The notes under the pieces: generated by a model
Databases searched by the model: none
Seen by the model: only the letters and a program-made list of their open reading frames with translations
What the model was told of the DNA's origin: nothing
Shown here: positions 18,001 through 26,082 of the stretch, one piece after another
Layout: each line of letters starts with the position of its first letter
How positions within the stretch are numbered: the stretch's first letter is position 1
Source: Scatosoma sp045542595
GTDB taxonomy: Bacteria; Bacillota; Clostridia; Christensenellales; Borkfalkiaceae
Assembly: GCA_045542595.1 (NCBI GenBank)
Contig: JAZQLI010000002.1
Span: forward strand, 74,930 to 138,929
Length of the DNA: 64,000 bases
Direction of reading: 5' to 3'
Made by a program: the position numbers and the translations under genes

Positions 18001-19105
18001 GAAGCAAACCGAAATCCTTGGCGCGCGCCGCGATGGGCACGTCCGAAATTTCCGCGAAGTCTACGGTGTTGTTTGCGATAATCTTATGCTTGATTTCGCC
18101 TTCTTCCGCGTCGTCTACCAACACGAACACTTCGTTAATACCGCAGTTTTGAATGTCTTTTGCTTGCTTTTCGGAAATTCTCTCCCCTTCTTGTGCGAGA
18201 ATTTCACCCGTTTCAGGGTTGACGATAGCGTTTGCTACGCGGCAACCGGGCAAACGGTAAGCAAGGTTCAACTTTTTATTATATTTGTATCTGCCCACTT
18301 TGGCTACGTCGTAACGACGGGGGTCGAAGAACAAATTATAAAGGTGCGTACGCACCGCGTCTTCCGTAGGCGCGTCGCCAGGACGAAGACGGATATACAA
18401 TTCACGCAAGCCGTCCGATTCTGATTTCGCAGTATCTTTTGCAAGCGTAGCCGCGATAATTTTATCCCCTTCGAACAAATCTTCGATGGCACGGTTCGAA
18501 CCGAAACCGAGCGCACGCAAAAGCACCGTAGCGCAAAGCTTCTTCTTTCTGTCTACGCGCACGTACAAAGCGTCTTGCGCGTCTTGTTCAAGTTCTAACC
18601 AAGCGCCGCGATTGGGCATTACGGTAGTATCGAACATTTCCTTGCCCGTTTTATCCTTACGCGAAGCGTTATAAACGCCGGGCGAACGAACGAGCTGAGA
18701 AACGATAACACGTTCTGCACCGTTGATGATAAACGCGCCGTTTTCCGTCATCGTAGGGATATCGCCCATAAACACTTCTTGGTCGAGAACTTCGTTCTTG
18801 ACTTTGTTTACAAGGCGCACCTTAACGCGAAGCGGCAACGCGTACGTAGCATCACGCGTACGACACTCTTTTTCGTCATACTTGGGTTTGTCGCCAAATC
18901 TGTGCTCTAAAAAGTAGAGCTCAAAGTGGTCGGAGTAGTCGGTAATCGGGGAGAAATCTTCAAAGACTTCGTCGATACCTTCTTCAATGAAGGCTCTGTA
19001 GCTGTCTTTTTGGATTTCAACGAGATCGGGAATATCGATAACTTCGTTAATTTTCCCAAATTTCCGTCTTTCGGTTTTGCCGTACTTTGAAATAGGTAAA
19101 TCCAT
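15065..19105 (-). CDS. rpoB: RNA polymerase beta subunit with long acidic tail
   Basis: The 1346-residue subunit shows the rifampicin-pocket region ([30 protein letters not shown]), the [20 protein letters not shown] loop and the C-terminal [29 protein letters not shown] clamp sequence. Compared with roughly 1190 residues in B. subtilis, the extra length comes from a charged insertion around the residue 400-440 region ([19 protein letters not shown]) and a tail of about 97 residues (from about 1250) in which more than half are Asp or Glu. The gene has its own strong promoter and a long leader. The usual rplKAJL genes are not upstream. Confidence 0.99.
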   Translation of the reverse strand: [1346 protein letters not shown]

Positions 19106-19212
19106 TTGTTGTAATTGCTCCTTACATATTTTTTTTAGCGATTTACCGAGTATATCTTTTCATCGATAAAAATCGAATTTTTACGTCTTTTTATTTTTTT
19201 TGTCCGTTATGC

Positions 19213-19241
19213 TTTACATTTGCGTGTTTTTGCGGTATAAT
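19213..19241 (+). promoter_or_regulatory. Sigma-A promoter, plus strand, for rqcP-ispDF-radA
   Basis: TTTACA, 17-bp spacer, TATAAT. It implies a leader of about 260 nt before rqcP. It points toward the rpoB promoter, so the two transcripts would overlap over about 130 bp. The rest of the 394-bp gap (19106-19499) is AT-rich with T-runs and holds no ORF I can support. Confidence 0.75.
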
Positions 19242-19383
19242 AATTACGACGCTTATAGGTTGTCCGTCTCGTTTTTTTCCTTATTTTTCAAGGGATAGCG
19301 CGCGTTTTTCTTTCTTTTTTTATAGCCGAAAAACAATCGCCGAGCGACATTACGCCATATTAAGCATAATAATACATTATTTA

Positions 19384-19412
19384 ATTATATCCTTCCGCAA
19401 AAAAGAAGTCAA
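19384..19412 (-). promoter_or_regulatory. Sigma-A promoter of rpoBC
   Basis: Minus-strand TTGACT, 17-bp spacer, TATAAT, giving a leader of about 270 nt before rpoB. Confidence 0.88.
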
Positions 19413-19505
19413 GCATTTTTTTGCCCTGTTTTCGTTTTTTTTATTTTTTTTCTTTTTTACGGCAGGAAAAAACCGCTGTTTTTCGGCGGTAAAAGGTAGG
19501 TGTAT

Positions 19506-19748
19506 ATGAGAATCGACAAATTTTTGAAAGTTTCGCGTATTTTAAAACGCCGTACGGTAGCCCAAGAAGCTTGCGGCGAAGACAAAGTACTTATCAACGG
19601 CAAAACCGCAAAGCCGTCCACCGCCGTTAAAATAGGCGACGAAATCGAAGTGCTGTACGCCGCAGGAAGTTTAAAAATACGCGTTTTAAATATTAAGGAA
19701 ACGGTAAAAAAAGAAGAGGCGGCAAGCCTTTACGAGGTGATTTTATGA
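19506..19748 (+). CDS. rqcP: S4-domain RNA-binding protein, RqcP/YabO type
   Basis: The 80-residue protein is a bare S4 domain (MRIDKFLKVSRILKRRTVAQEA, DKVLINGKTAKPS, VKIGDEI). In Firmicutes RqcP works with RqcH on stalled 50S subunits in C-terminal alanine tailing. I prefer ATG 19506 (AAAAGG 9 nt upstream) over the in-frame GTG at 19500. The stop overlaps the ispDF start (ATGA), so translation is coupled. Confidence 0.88.
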   Translation: MRIDKFLKVSRILKRRTVAQEACGEDKVLINGKTAKPSTAVKIGDEIEVLYAAGSLKIRVLNIKETVKKEEAASLYEVIL

Positions 19749-20872
19749 GCTATACCATCGGCGTATTAATTTGCGCGGCAGGCAAAGGCTTTCGCGCAGG
19801 CTTTGAAAAGAATAAATTACTCGTTCCCCTGCAAGGCGAACGGGTACTTAAAAAAACTCTCTCCGCGTTCGATTTTCCGCTTATCGACGAAATCGTCGTG
19901 GCTTGTTCGGCAGATGATATCGAAGAAATAAACTCGCTTTGCCAACCGTTTACCAGAACCAAAACGGTGCTCGGCGGCGCAACGCGCGGCGAATCGGTGC
20001 ATAACGCACTCAAAGAAATGCAATCGGATATCGTACTCATTCACGACGGAGCAAGACCGTTCGTTACGCGAGAGAGCATTGAAAACTGTATCCAAAGCGT
20101 AAAGGCGTTTGGTAGCGGTATTTGCGCTATCCCCTGTGCCGACACGGTAGCCGTATGTGAAAACGGCGTTATCCAAAGCGTACCCAACCGCGATACTATG
20201 TGGCAAATACAAACGCCGCAAGGATTTTTCCGTGAAAATATTCTCTTTGCATACGAACGCGCGGCGGAGAACGGTGAAACGTCCTTCACCGACGATTCTT
20301 CCGTGTTCGCGCACTATTGCGGCAAGCCCCGTCTTTGCGCGGGCGCGCGCAATAATATAAAACTGACGTACGCGCAGGATTTTCAAACGCAAACGGCGCG
20401 TTGCGGCTTTGGAGTGGATACGCACGCCTTTGGCAAAGAGCAGGATTATATTATGCTCGGCGGAGTGAAAATTCCTTCGCACAGCGGACTTATCGCGCAT
20501 AGCGACGGCGACGTGTTGGTGCACGCGCTTATGGACGCACTCTTGTCGGCGGCAGGACTCAAGGATATCGGATTTTACTTCCCCGATAACAATGAACAAT
20601 GGAGAAATGCCGATTCTATGCAAATGTTGCAAACGGTAATGGGCTATATTGCCGAACGCGGCTATGCGCTGCAAAACGTATCCATTGCCATTCAGGCAGA
20701 AAAACCCCGTTTAGCAAAATACATAGACGAGATGAAAAACCACCTTGCGAGTGCGCTTGCAATAGACCCCAACGCCGTGGGCATTACCGCCGGCACGAAC
20801 GAAGGCTTGGGGTACGTGGGCGAAGGCAAGGGTATTACCGTCAACGCCTACGTATTATTAAAGAACGTATAA
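19745..20872 (+). CDS. ispDF: Bifunctional IspD/IspF, MEP isoprenoid pathway
   Basis: The 375-residue fusion joins 2-C-methyl-D-erythritol 4-phosphate cytidylyltransferase (about 1-215; VLICAAGKGFRAGFEKNK nucleotide loop, VLIHDGARPFV) to 2-C-methyl-D-erythritol 2,4-cyclodiphosphate synthase (about 217-375; FGVDTHAF zinc motif, HSDGDVLVHALMDALL, GLGYVGEGKGI). IspD and IspF catalyse nonconsecutive steps, so the fusion may serve assembly with IspE. Fusions of this type are known in several bacterial groups. It sits between rqcP (4-bp overlap) and radA (9-bp gap). Confidence 0.97.
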   Translation: MSYTIGVLICAAGKGFRAGFEKNKLLVPLQGERVLKKTLSAFDFPLIDEIVVACSADDIEEINSLCQPFTRTKTVLGGATRGESVHNALKEMQSDIVLIHDGARPFVTRESIENCIQSVKAFGSGICAIPCADTVAVCENGVIQSVPNRDTMWQIQTPQGFFRENILFAYERAAENGETSFTDDSSVFAHYCGKPRLCAGARNNIKLTYAQDFQTQTARCGFGVDTHAFGKEQDYIMLGGVKIPSHSGLIAHSDGDVLVHALMDALLSAAGLKDIGFYFPDNNEQWRNADSMQMLQTVMGYIAERGYALQNVSIAIQAEKPRLAKYIDEMKNHLASALAIDPNAVGITAGTNEGLGYVGEGKGITVNAYVLLKNV

Positions 20873-20881
20873 GGAGTTTCT

Positions 20882-22273
20882 ATGCCTACCAAACCCAAAG
20901 CCCCTATAAGTCAATTCGTTTGCAATCAATGCGGCTACACCGCGCCGAAATGGCTTGGCAAATGCCCCGATTGCGGCAATTTTAACACTATGCAGGAAGA
21001 ACTTGTTCGCCCCGTTGAATCCACCGCCGCGCGCGTGGGCGTATCGGTAATGAAAACGCGCGCACTGCCGTTATCGCAAATCGGCAGTGAAAAGTTCGAA
21101 CGGGTAAAAAGCGGCATTTCCGAATTTGACACAGTGCTTGGCGGCGGCATTGTAAAGGGTTCGCTTGTCCTTCTCGGCGGCGACCCCGGTATCGGCAAAT
21201 CTACTCTGCTTACGCAGGTTTCGGCGCACCTTGCCAAAACGCACCGCGTATTGTACGTTTCCGCCGAAGAAAGCTGTTCGCAAGTAAAAATGCGCTGCGA
21301 TAGATTAGGCTTAAATTCTGACAATTTGTTTTTACTCAATGAAACGTGCTTGGAAGATATTGAAAGCGCAGTGGAAAATCACGAATTTGTGATTATCGAC
21401 TCGGTACAAGCCATTTACACACAAACGTTATCCTCGGCAGCAGGCAGCGTAGCGCAGGTACGCGAATGCGCTTCGTCGTTGATGCGTATTGCAAAATCGC
21501 GCAATATCACCTTTTTCATTATCGGACACGTTACCAAAGAAGGCGCGCTGGCAGGTCCGAAAGTGTTGGAGCACATTATGGATACCGTACTCTATTTCGA
21601 AGGTCAGCCCGAAGACAATTTTAAATTACTCCGCGCCGTCAAAAACCGTTTCGGCTCGGCTCAAGAAGTGGGCGTGTTCGAAATGACGGATATGGGCGTG
21701 AAAAGCGTAGGCGATTATTCCGCACTCTTTTTATCGGAATCGCGTGGGCTCGCCGCAGGCTCTGCCGTAACTCCGTCCGAAAGCGGAAACCGTTGTATGA
21801 ACGTGGAAATTCAAACACTCATTTCCAAAACGGCGTACGGTATGCCGCGCCGAATGAGCCTTGGCGTCGATTACAACAAGCTGGTGGTTTTAATTGCGGT
21901 ATTAGAAAAGCGTTGCGGTATTCCCTTTTTCAACGCCGACGTGTATATCAATGCTATGGGCGGCATTAAGCTTGGCGAACCGTCGGTAGACCTTGCCATT
22001 TGCGCGGCGCTTGCCAGCGCGGCAACCGACGTGCCTATTGACAAATATACCGCGCTGTTCGGCGAAGTGGGTTTGACGGGCGAAATCCGTCCCGTTACCT
22101 ATGCCGAAAAACGGGTAAACGAGTGTATAAAAACGGGTTTTAAACGCGTACTACTGCCCACGAAAAATATGAAAGCCTGTCAAAAATACGCCGATAAAAT
22201 AGAGCTTGTACCCGTGCAATACGTGGGACAAATGATAAAGGCTTTAAACTTAAAAAATACGCCGCAAGCATAG
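20882..22273 (+). CDS. radA: DNA repair protein RadA
   Basis: The 463-residue protein has the N-terminal C4 zinc finger (FVCNQCGYTAPKWLGKCPDCGNF), a RecA-like core with Walker A GGDPGIGKST, the RadA-specific KNRFG motif (AVKNRFGSAQEVGVFEM) and a Lon-protease-like C-terminal domain lacking catalysis. RadA is a hexameric helicase that extends strand-exchange branches in recombination. An AAGGAG site lies between ispDF and its ATG. Confidence 0.98.
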   Translation: MPTKPKAPISQFVCNQCGYTAPKWLGKCPDCGNFNTMQEELVRPVESTAARVGVSVMKTRALPLSQIGSEKFERVKSGISEFDTVLGGGIVKGSLVLLGGDPGIGKSTLLTQVSAHLAKTHRVLYVSAEESCSQVKMRCDRLGLNSDNLFLLNETCLEDIESAVENHEFVIIDSVQAIYTQTLSSAAGSVAQVRECASSLMRIAKSRNITFFIIGHVTKEGALAGPKVLEHIMDTVLYFEGQPEDNFKLLRAVKNRFGSAQEVGVFEMTDMGVKSVGDYSALFLSESRGLAAGSAVTPSESGNRCMNVEIQTLISKTAYGMPRRMSLGVDYNKLVVLIAVLEKRCGIPFFNADVYINAMGGIKLGEPSVDLAICAALASAATDVPIDKYTALFGEVGLTGEIRPVTYAEKRVNECIKTGFKRVLLPTKNMKACQKYADKIELVPVQYVGQMIKALNLKNTPQA

Positions 22274-22307
22274 CGGCATATACCTACTTGTATCCTTATA
22301 AACAAAT

Positions 22308-22337
22308 ACCTGCCCCGTCCGTTTGGACGGGGCAGGT
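22308..22337. terminator. Convergent terminator between radA and ddh
   Basis: A perfect 13-bp GC-rich stem ACCTGCCCCGTCC / GGACGGGGCAGGT with a GTTT loop lies between the two converging genes. T-runs are weak on both sides, so it may act by stem stability. Confidence 0.8.
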
Positions 22338-22343
22338 CGTTAG

Positions 22344-23327
22344 TTAAAGGAATTCTTCCAACTGTCTTTCTCTTGTTTTTGGCAGTAAATACACGGGCGG
22401 TACGTCGATTACCGTTTTACAACCGTATATCTTTTTACCGTGCATTCTATATGCCGCTCTTGCATACGCCACGAGCACGGAAGCGGTGAACTCCGCGTTC
22501 GAATCCAACTTCAAACTATATTCGATAACGTGCTTATGTTCGCCACATTTCCCCGTTTCGCCGTTGCGAACGACAAAACCGCCGTGCGGCAATCCGCTAT
22601 GCTTTTCTTGCATTTCTTCTTTGGAAATAAAATGTACTATCGTATCGTAATCGGCAAAATAGTTAGGCATTTCCTTTATCGTTTTTTCTATTTTCGCCTT
22701 ATCCGCGCCGTCTTTCGCTACTACGAAACATTCTCTTAAATGCTTTTCACGAACGGTTAAATGGGGCGTTCCCCCTTTTCGTACCGCGTCCAAAGCTTCC
22801 GTTTTAGGAATGGTATATTGCTTGGCATCCGCAACCCCGTCAATACGGCGTATCGCGTCGGAATGCCCTTGGCTTACTCCCTTACCCCAAAACGTGTAAT
22901 CTTGACCGTAAGGCAACACGGCATTTGCGTATACTCTTGCCAAAGAAAACATTCCAGGGTCCCAACCCACGGATACGATAGCCGTCTTTTTGGCTTTTCT
23001 TGCCGTTTCGTGTACTCTTTTTACGTGCTCGGGAATGTTTGCGTGCGTATCGAAGCTGTCCACCACGTTTACAAACTGCGCCAAATACGGCGTTTGCTCG
23101 GGTAAATCGGACGCGCTGCCGCCGCAAAGAATAAGTACGTCAATATCGTTTGCCATACGTTCCACGTCGTTTGCGGAAAACACGGGAATACCCGTTTGCG
23201 TTTGTATACTATCCACCGCGCGGCGCGTGAATACGCCCACCGCTTTCATATCGGGATTTTGCGCTATCGCAAGCTCTACGCCCCGTCCTAAATTTCCGTA
23301 ACCGTAAATGCCGATACGAATACTCAT
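22344..23327 (-). CDS. ddh: meso-Diaminopimelate D-dehydrogenase
   Basis: The 327-residue NADPH-dependent enzyme makes meso-DAP directly from tetrahydrodipicolinate, for lysine and peptidoglycan. Evidence: N-terminal Rossmann motif IGIYGYGNLGRGVE, VSVGWDPGMFSLARVYANAVLP, the substrate-loop sequence FWGKGVSQGHSDAIRRIDGV, and normal family length. It is transcribed alone from the promoter at 23357-23385, with an AAGGAG site. Its presence suggests meso-DAP cell-wall chemistry and a one-step lysine route. Confidence 0.96.
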   Translation of the reverse strand: MSIRIGIYGYGNLGRGVELAIAQNPDMKAVGVFTRRAVDSIQTQTGIPVFSANDVERMANDIDVLILCGGSASDLPEQTPYLAQFVNVVDSFDTHANIPEHVKRVHETARKAKKTAIVSVGWDPGMFSLARVYANAVLPYGQDYTFWGKGVSQGHSDAIRRIDGVADAKQYTIPKTEALDAVRKGGTPHLTVREKHLRECFVVAKDGADKAKIEKTIKEMPNYFADYDTIVHFISKEEMQEKHSGLPHGGFVVRNGETGKCGEHKHVIEYSLKLDSNAEFTASVLVAYARAAYRMHGKKIYGCKTVIDVPPVYLLPKTRERQLEEFL

Positions 23328-23356
23328 AGTTTTGTTCTCCTTGTTACTATGTTATT

Positions 23357-23385
23357 ATTATAGCACATACCTTTACGATTTTCAA
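23357..23385 (-). promoter_or_regulatory. Sigma-A promoter of ddh
   Basis: Minus-strand TTGAAA, 17-bp spacer, TATAAT. Confidence 0.88.
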
Positions 23386-23462
23386 GCGCTGATAAATAAA
23401 AAAATACGGGAATTTTAAAACATTTTTTTATAGAAGATATGCAAAATACGCATAGTATACAA

Positions 23463-23489
23463 AAAATCGGCTGAAACTCAGCCGATTTT
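23463..23489 (-). terminator. Terminator downstream of purA
   Basis: The stem ATCGGCTGA / TCAGCCGAT has a 3-nt loop with A/T runs on both sides, and lies beyond the fold-back repeat that follows purA. Confidence 0.85.
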
Positions 23490-23504
23490 ATTTGTTTTTA
23501 ATTT

Positions 23505-23533
23505 CTCTTTTCAACGCAGTATTACAAATGATG
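23505..23533. repeat. Fragment of the fold-back repeat family next to copy A
   Basis: TCTTTTCAACGCAGTATTAC here nearly duplicates TTCTTTTCAACGCAGTATTG inside the full copy at 23643-23662. It looks like a truncated, tandem copy of the same element in the same orientation. Confidence 0.6.
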
Positions 23534-23559
23534 TTCTGCCACGTTGCACACAAGCGAAG

Positions 23560-23685
23560 AAAAAAGTTTTAGATGCGAGCAAGACAAGGCGAAAAAGAAA
23601 ACCCCGACGGTAGCGTACATAGGCGTACGTAACCAAGGGGGTTTCTTTTCAACGCAGTATTGCGAAGTATATAAAGCTTTTTTTT
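23560..23685 (-). repeat. 126-bp fold-back element, copy A, abutting the purA stop codon
   Basis: Terminal arms are AAAAAAGTTTTAGATGCGAG on the left and the inverse of CGAAGTATATAAAGC plus a T-run on the right. An inner stem pairs AAAGAAAACCCC with GGGGGTTTCTTTT. The central hairpin is CGTAC (23614-23618), loop ATAGGC, GTACG. The right end (T-run then AA) contains the TAA stop of purA. Related copies lie at 34781-34906 and 59088-59214. The shared sequence extends a little further left, to about 23541. The rest of the 356-bp gap holds the ddh promoter, a terminator and a repeat fragment. Confidence 0.82.
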
Positions 23686-24958
23686 AATACATTTCAACGT
23701 AAGCGTCGCGCTCCGCACCTACGGACACATACTTAATCTTGCAGCCGCAAGCCTTTTCAAGGTACGCGATATAATCGAGTGCTTCTTTAGGCAAGTCTTC
23801 CTTTTTACGGCACTTGGAAATGTCGCAATTCCAGCCCTTAACCGTTTCAAATACGGGCTTACAATCGTCTAACACGTCGATAAACGGGAATTCGTGAATG
23901 ATTTTACCGTCAAGTTCGTACGCTACGCAAACTTCAATTTCTTCATAATCGGACAATACGTCCATTTTGGTAAGCGCAATTTCCGTCGCGCCTTGACAAC
24001 GAATTCCGTAACGGGACGCTACGATATCGAAAGGGCCTACTCTACGCGGTCTGCCCGTTGCCGCGCCGTATTCGCCGCCCAAATCGCGCAAGCGTTTTGC
24101 CTTATCGCCGAAATATTCCGCCGTGAACGGGCCTTCCCCTACGCAGGTGGAATACGCTTTCATAATACCCACGGAATTATCCAGCTGCAACTGCGGTACG
24201 CCTGCACCGATAGGCGCATATGCTGCAATCGTCGAAGAAGACGACGTGTAGGGGTGAATACCAAAGTCGATATCACGCATAGCACCGAGTTGTGCTTCAA
24301 ACATAATATTTTTGCCTTGCGCGTTGGCTTCCGTCAAATACAAGCCTACGTCGCAAACGTAAGGCGCAAGCTGTTTACCGAATTCTTCAAAATACGCGAT
24401 AATGTCTTCCGTTTTTACCGCTTCGGCTTTGTAGCCGCCTACCACCGTAAGGTTTTTCCATTCTACGATATCCGCTACGCGCGCATAGAGTTTTTCCGTA
24501 TTCAAAAGTTCGCCCATACGGAATGCTTTTTTATAATATTTATCCGCATAAACGGGCGCGATTCCGCGACGGGTAGAACCAAATTTTTTACCTGCCAAAC
24601 GGTCTTCTTCCAAACAGTCTTGCAAAACGTTATAGGGCATTGTAATAACCGCTCTATCCGAAATTTTAAGATTTTCGGGAGTAATTTTAATACCGCCTTC
24701 CCGAAGCTTTGCAATTTCTCCGCAAAGGTGCTTAATGTCGATTACCATACCAGGGCCCATTACGTTTACCACTTCTTCCCGCAAAATACCCGACGGCAAC
24801 AAATTGAGAATGAATTTACCGCGTTCGTTGATAACGGTATGACCGGCATTGTTACCGCCTTGGTAACGGCAAACGACGTCGAAATTTTGCGAAAGCAAAT
24901 CGACCATTCTTCCCTTACCTTCATCACCCCAGTTAATACCGCAAATAGATGTCAACAT
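23684..24958 (-). CDS. purA: Adenylosuccinate synthase
   Basis: This GTP-dependent enzyme joins IMP and aspartate in AMP synthesis. The start is set at ATG 24958 (AAGGAG 8 nt upstream, protein begins MLTSICGINWGDEGKG), giving 424 residues, the normal length; the frame stays open further upstream but without support. Motifs: WGDEGKGRMVDLL P-loop, GGNNAGHTV, GVGEGPFTAE and TGRPRRVGPFD. The TAA stop lies in the T-run end of fold-back element A. Confidence 0.98.
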   Translation of the reverse strand: MLTSICGINWGDEGKGRMVDLLSQNFDVVCRYQGGNNAGHTVINERGKFILNLLPSGILREEVVNVMGPGMVIDIKHLCGEIAKLREGGIKITPENLKISDRAVITMPYNVLQDCLEEDRLAGKKFGSTRRGIAPVYADKYYKKAFRMGELLNTEKLYARVADIVEWKNLTVVGGYKAEAVKTEDIIAYFEEFGKQLAPYVCDVGLYLTEANAQGKNIMFEAQLGAMRDIDFGIHPYTSSSSTIAAYAPIGAGVPQLQLDNSVGIMKAYSTCVGEGPFTAEYFGDKAKRLRDLGGEYGAATGRPRRVGPFDIVASRYGIRCQGATEIALTKMDVLSDYEEIEVCVAYELDGKIIHEFPFIDVLDDCKPVFETVKGWNCDISKCRKKEDLPKEALDYIAYLEKACGCKIKYVSVGAERDAYVEMY

Positions 24959-25087
24959 ATATGTATCTCCTTTTCTTTTTCTACCGCATAATAAAGCTTT
25001 CGTCTTTACACGAAAAACCGCGAAAAAAGCAAGCGTTTTCAACCTTTTTAGTCAATAACGCTACTTTTTCCGTCTTTTTGCATATAC

Positions 25088-25116
25088 ATTATAGACTATT
25101 TTTCCCTGCTTGTCAA
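25088..25116 (-). promoter_or_regulatory. Sigma-A promoter of purA
   Basis: Perfect TTGACA, 17-bp spacer, TATAAT on the minus strand; leader of about 120 nt with no purine riboswitch core that I can recognise. Confidence 0.92.
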
Positions 25117-25152
25117 GTTGAAAAATACCCCTTAACCGTTTTTATAAAAATT

Positions 25153-25968
25153 TTATCGTCTATTCACTAATTTCTTTACGATAAAACATTGCAAGCGTAT
25201 CGGCAACACTCCCAGCAACGTCAAACCCAAATGCCTATGCTTACAATACACCGCTTTGGGGCGTTTTTTTAAGGCGATTCTATATACGAACTCCGCAAAT
25301 TTTTCCACGGGCATAGGCTTGCCCGTAAATTGCGCCACCAAACGAGAAAAATTACGGCTTTGGTTTTTATACAACACCGTCTCTTCGCAAAGACGCTTAG
25401 TGGATAATGCCGAGCCGTCCGAAAGTTCCGTTTTTACAGCTCCGGGACGAATGGTAATTACTTTTTGTCCTAACAAATTCAGCTCTTGACGGAGTGCTTG
25501 TGCGTAAGCGTCTACGGCGGTTTTCGCCACGCTGTATATACCGTTAAACGGTAACGGTGCAAGCGGCGCCACTTCGCTGCTGGTAAGATAAATACGGCCC
25601 TGCTCTTTCAATAAAGGATAAAAAGTTCTATTGACGAGCACCGCGCCCAAATAATCGATTTCGTTTAAACGTTTTATCTTTTCATATTCCGTTTCAATAA
25701 ACGAGCCCATCGTATGTACGCCGGCGAAGTGGAATATGGCGTCGAGTTTTACGTTTTGTTCGAATAACGAAGTGAAGAGTTTTGGCATCGTTTCTTCGTT
25801 GGTAATATCCCCTTGTAAGGGTATGCCCACCTGCGGCAAATGTAAATCCAACGCATACACGGTATGTCCGTCTTGTAAAAAACGCTTTGCTACGGCGTTA
25901 CCTATCCCTGCTGCCGCGCCCGTAATGAGCACGCATAATTTCCGTTGGTCTTTGATACCATTACGCAT
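25153..25968 (-). CDS. Short-chain dehydrogenase/reductase
   Basis: The 271-residue classical SDR has the cofactor motif ITGAAAGIGNAVAKRF (about 15-30), the FHFAGVHTMG strand and the catalytic YSVAK pair (Tyr-x-x-x-Lys). A basic C-terminus with a hydrophobic stretch resembles membrane-associated SDRs acting on lipids or retinol-like substrates, but the substrate cannot be inferred. It is transcribed alone from 25995-26023 with a GGGGGAG ribosome site. Confidence 0.88.
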   Translation of the reverse strand: MRNGIKDQRKLCVLITGAAAGIGNAVAKRFLQDGHTVYALDLHLPQVGIPLQGDITNEETMPKLFTSLFEQNVKLDAIFHFAGVHTMGSFIETEYEKIKRLNEIDYLGAVLVNRTFYPLLKEQGRIYLTSSEVAPLAPLPFNGIYSVAKTAVDAYAQALRQELNLLGQKVITIRPGAVKTELSDGSALSTKRLCEETVLYKNQSRNFSRLVAQFTGKPMPVEKFAEFVYRIALKKRPKAVYCKHRHLGLTLLGVLPIRLQCFIVKKLVNRR

Positions 25969-25994
25969 ACCGTTCTCCCCCGTTTTTTATTTGT

Positions 25995-26023
25995 ATTGTA
26001 CCTAAAAGCGCGTATGCTGTCAA
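25995..26023 (-). promoter_or_regulatory. Sigma-A promoter of the SDR gene
   Basis: Minus-strand TTGACA, 17-bp spacer, TACAAT, about 30 bp before the ATG. Confidence 0.88.
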
Positions 26024-26082
26024 GCGATTTTTTTCTTGGAATAAGAAAATGCAAAAATTTATGAAAAATTTTTATTCCACTA

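Noticed and set aside
19745..20872. ispD-ispF fusion as a novel finding
   Set aside because: Bifunctional IspDF is well known in several bacterial lineages.
24959..25087. Purine riboswitch before purA
   Set aside because: No conserved three-way junction core could be found in the ~120-nt leader.
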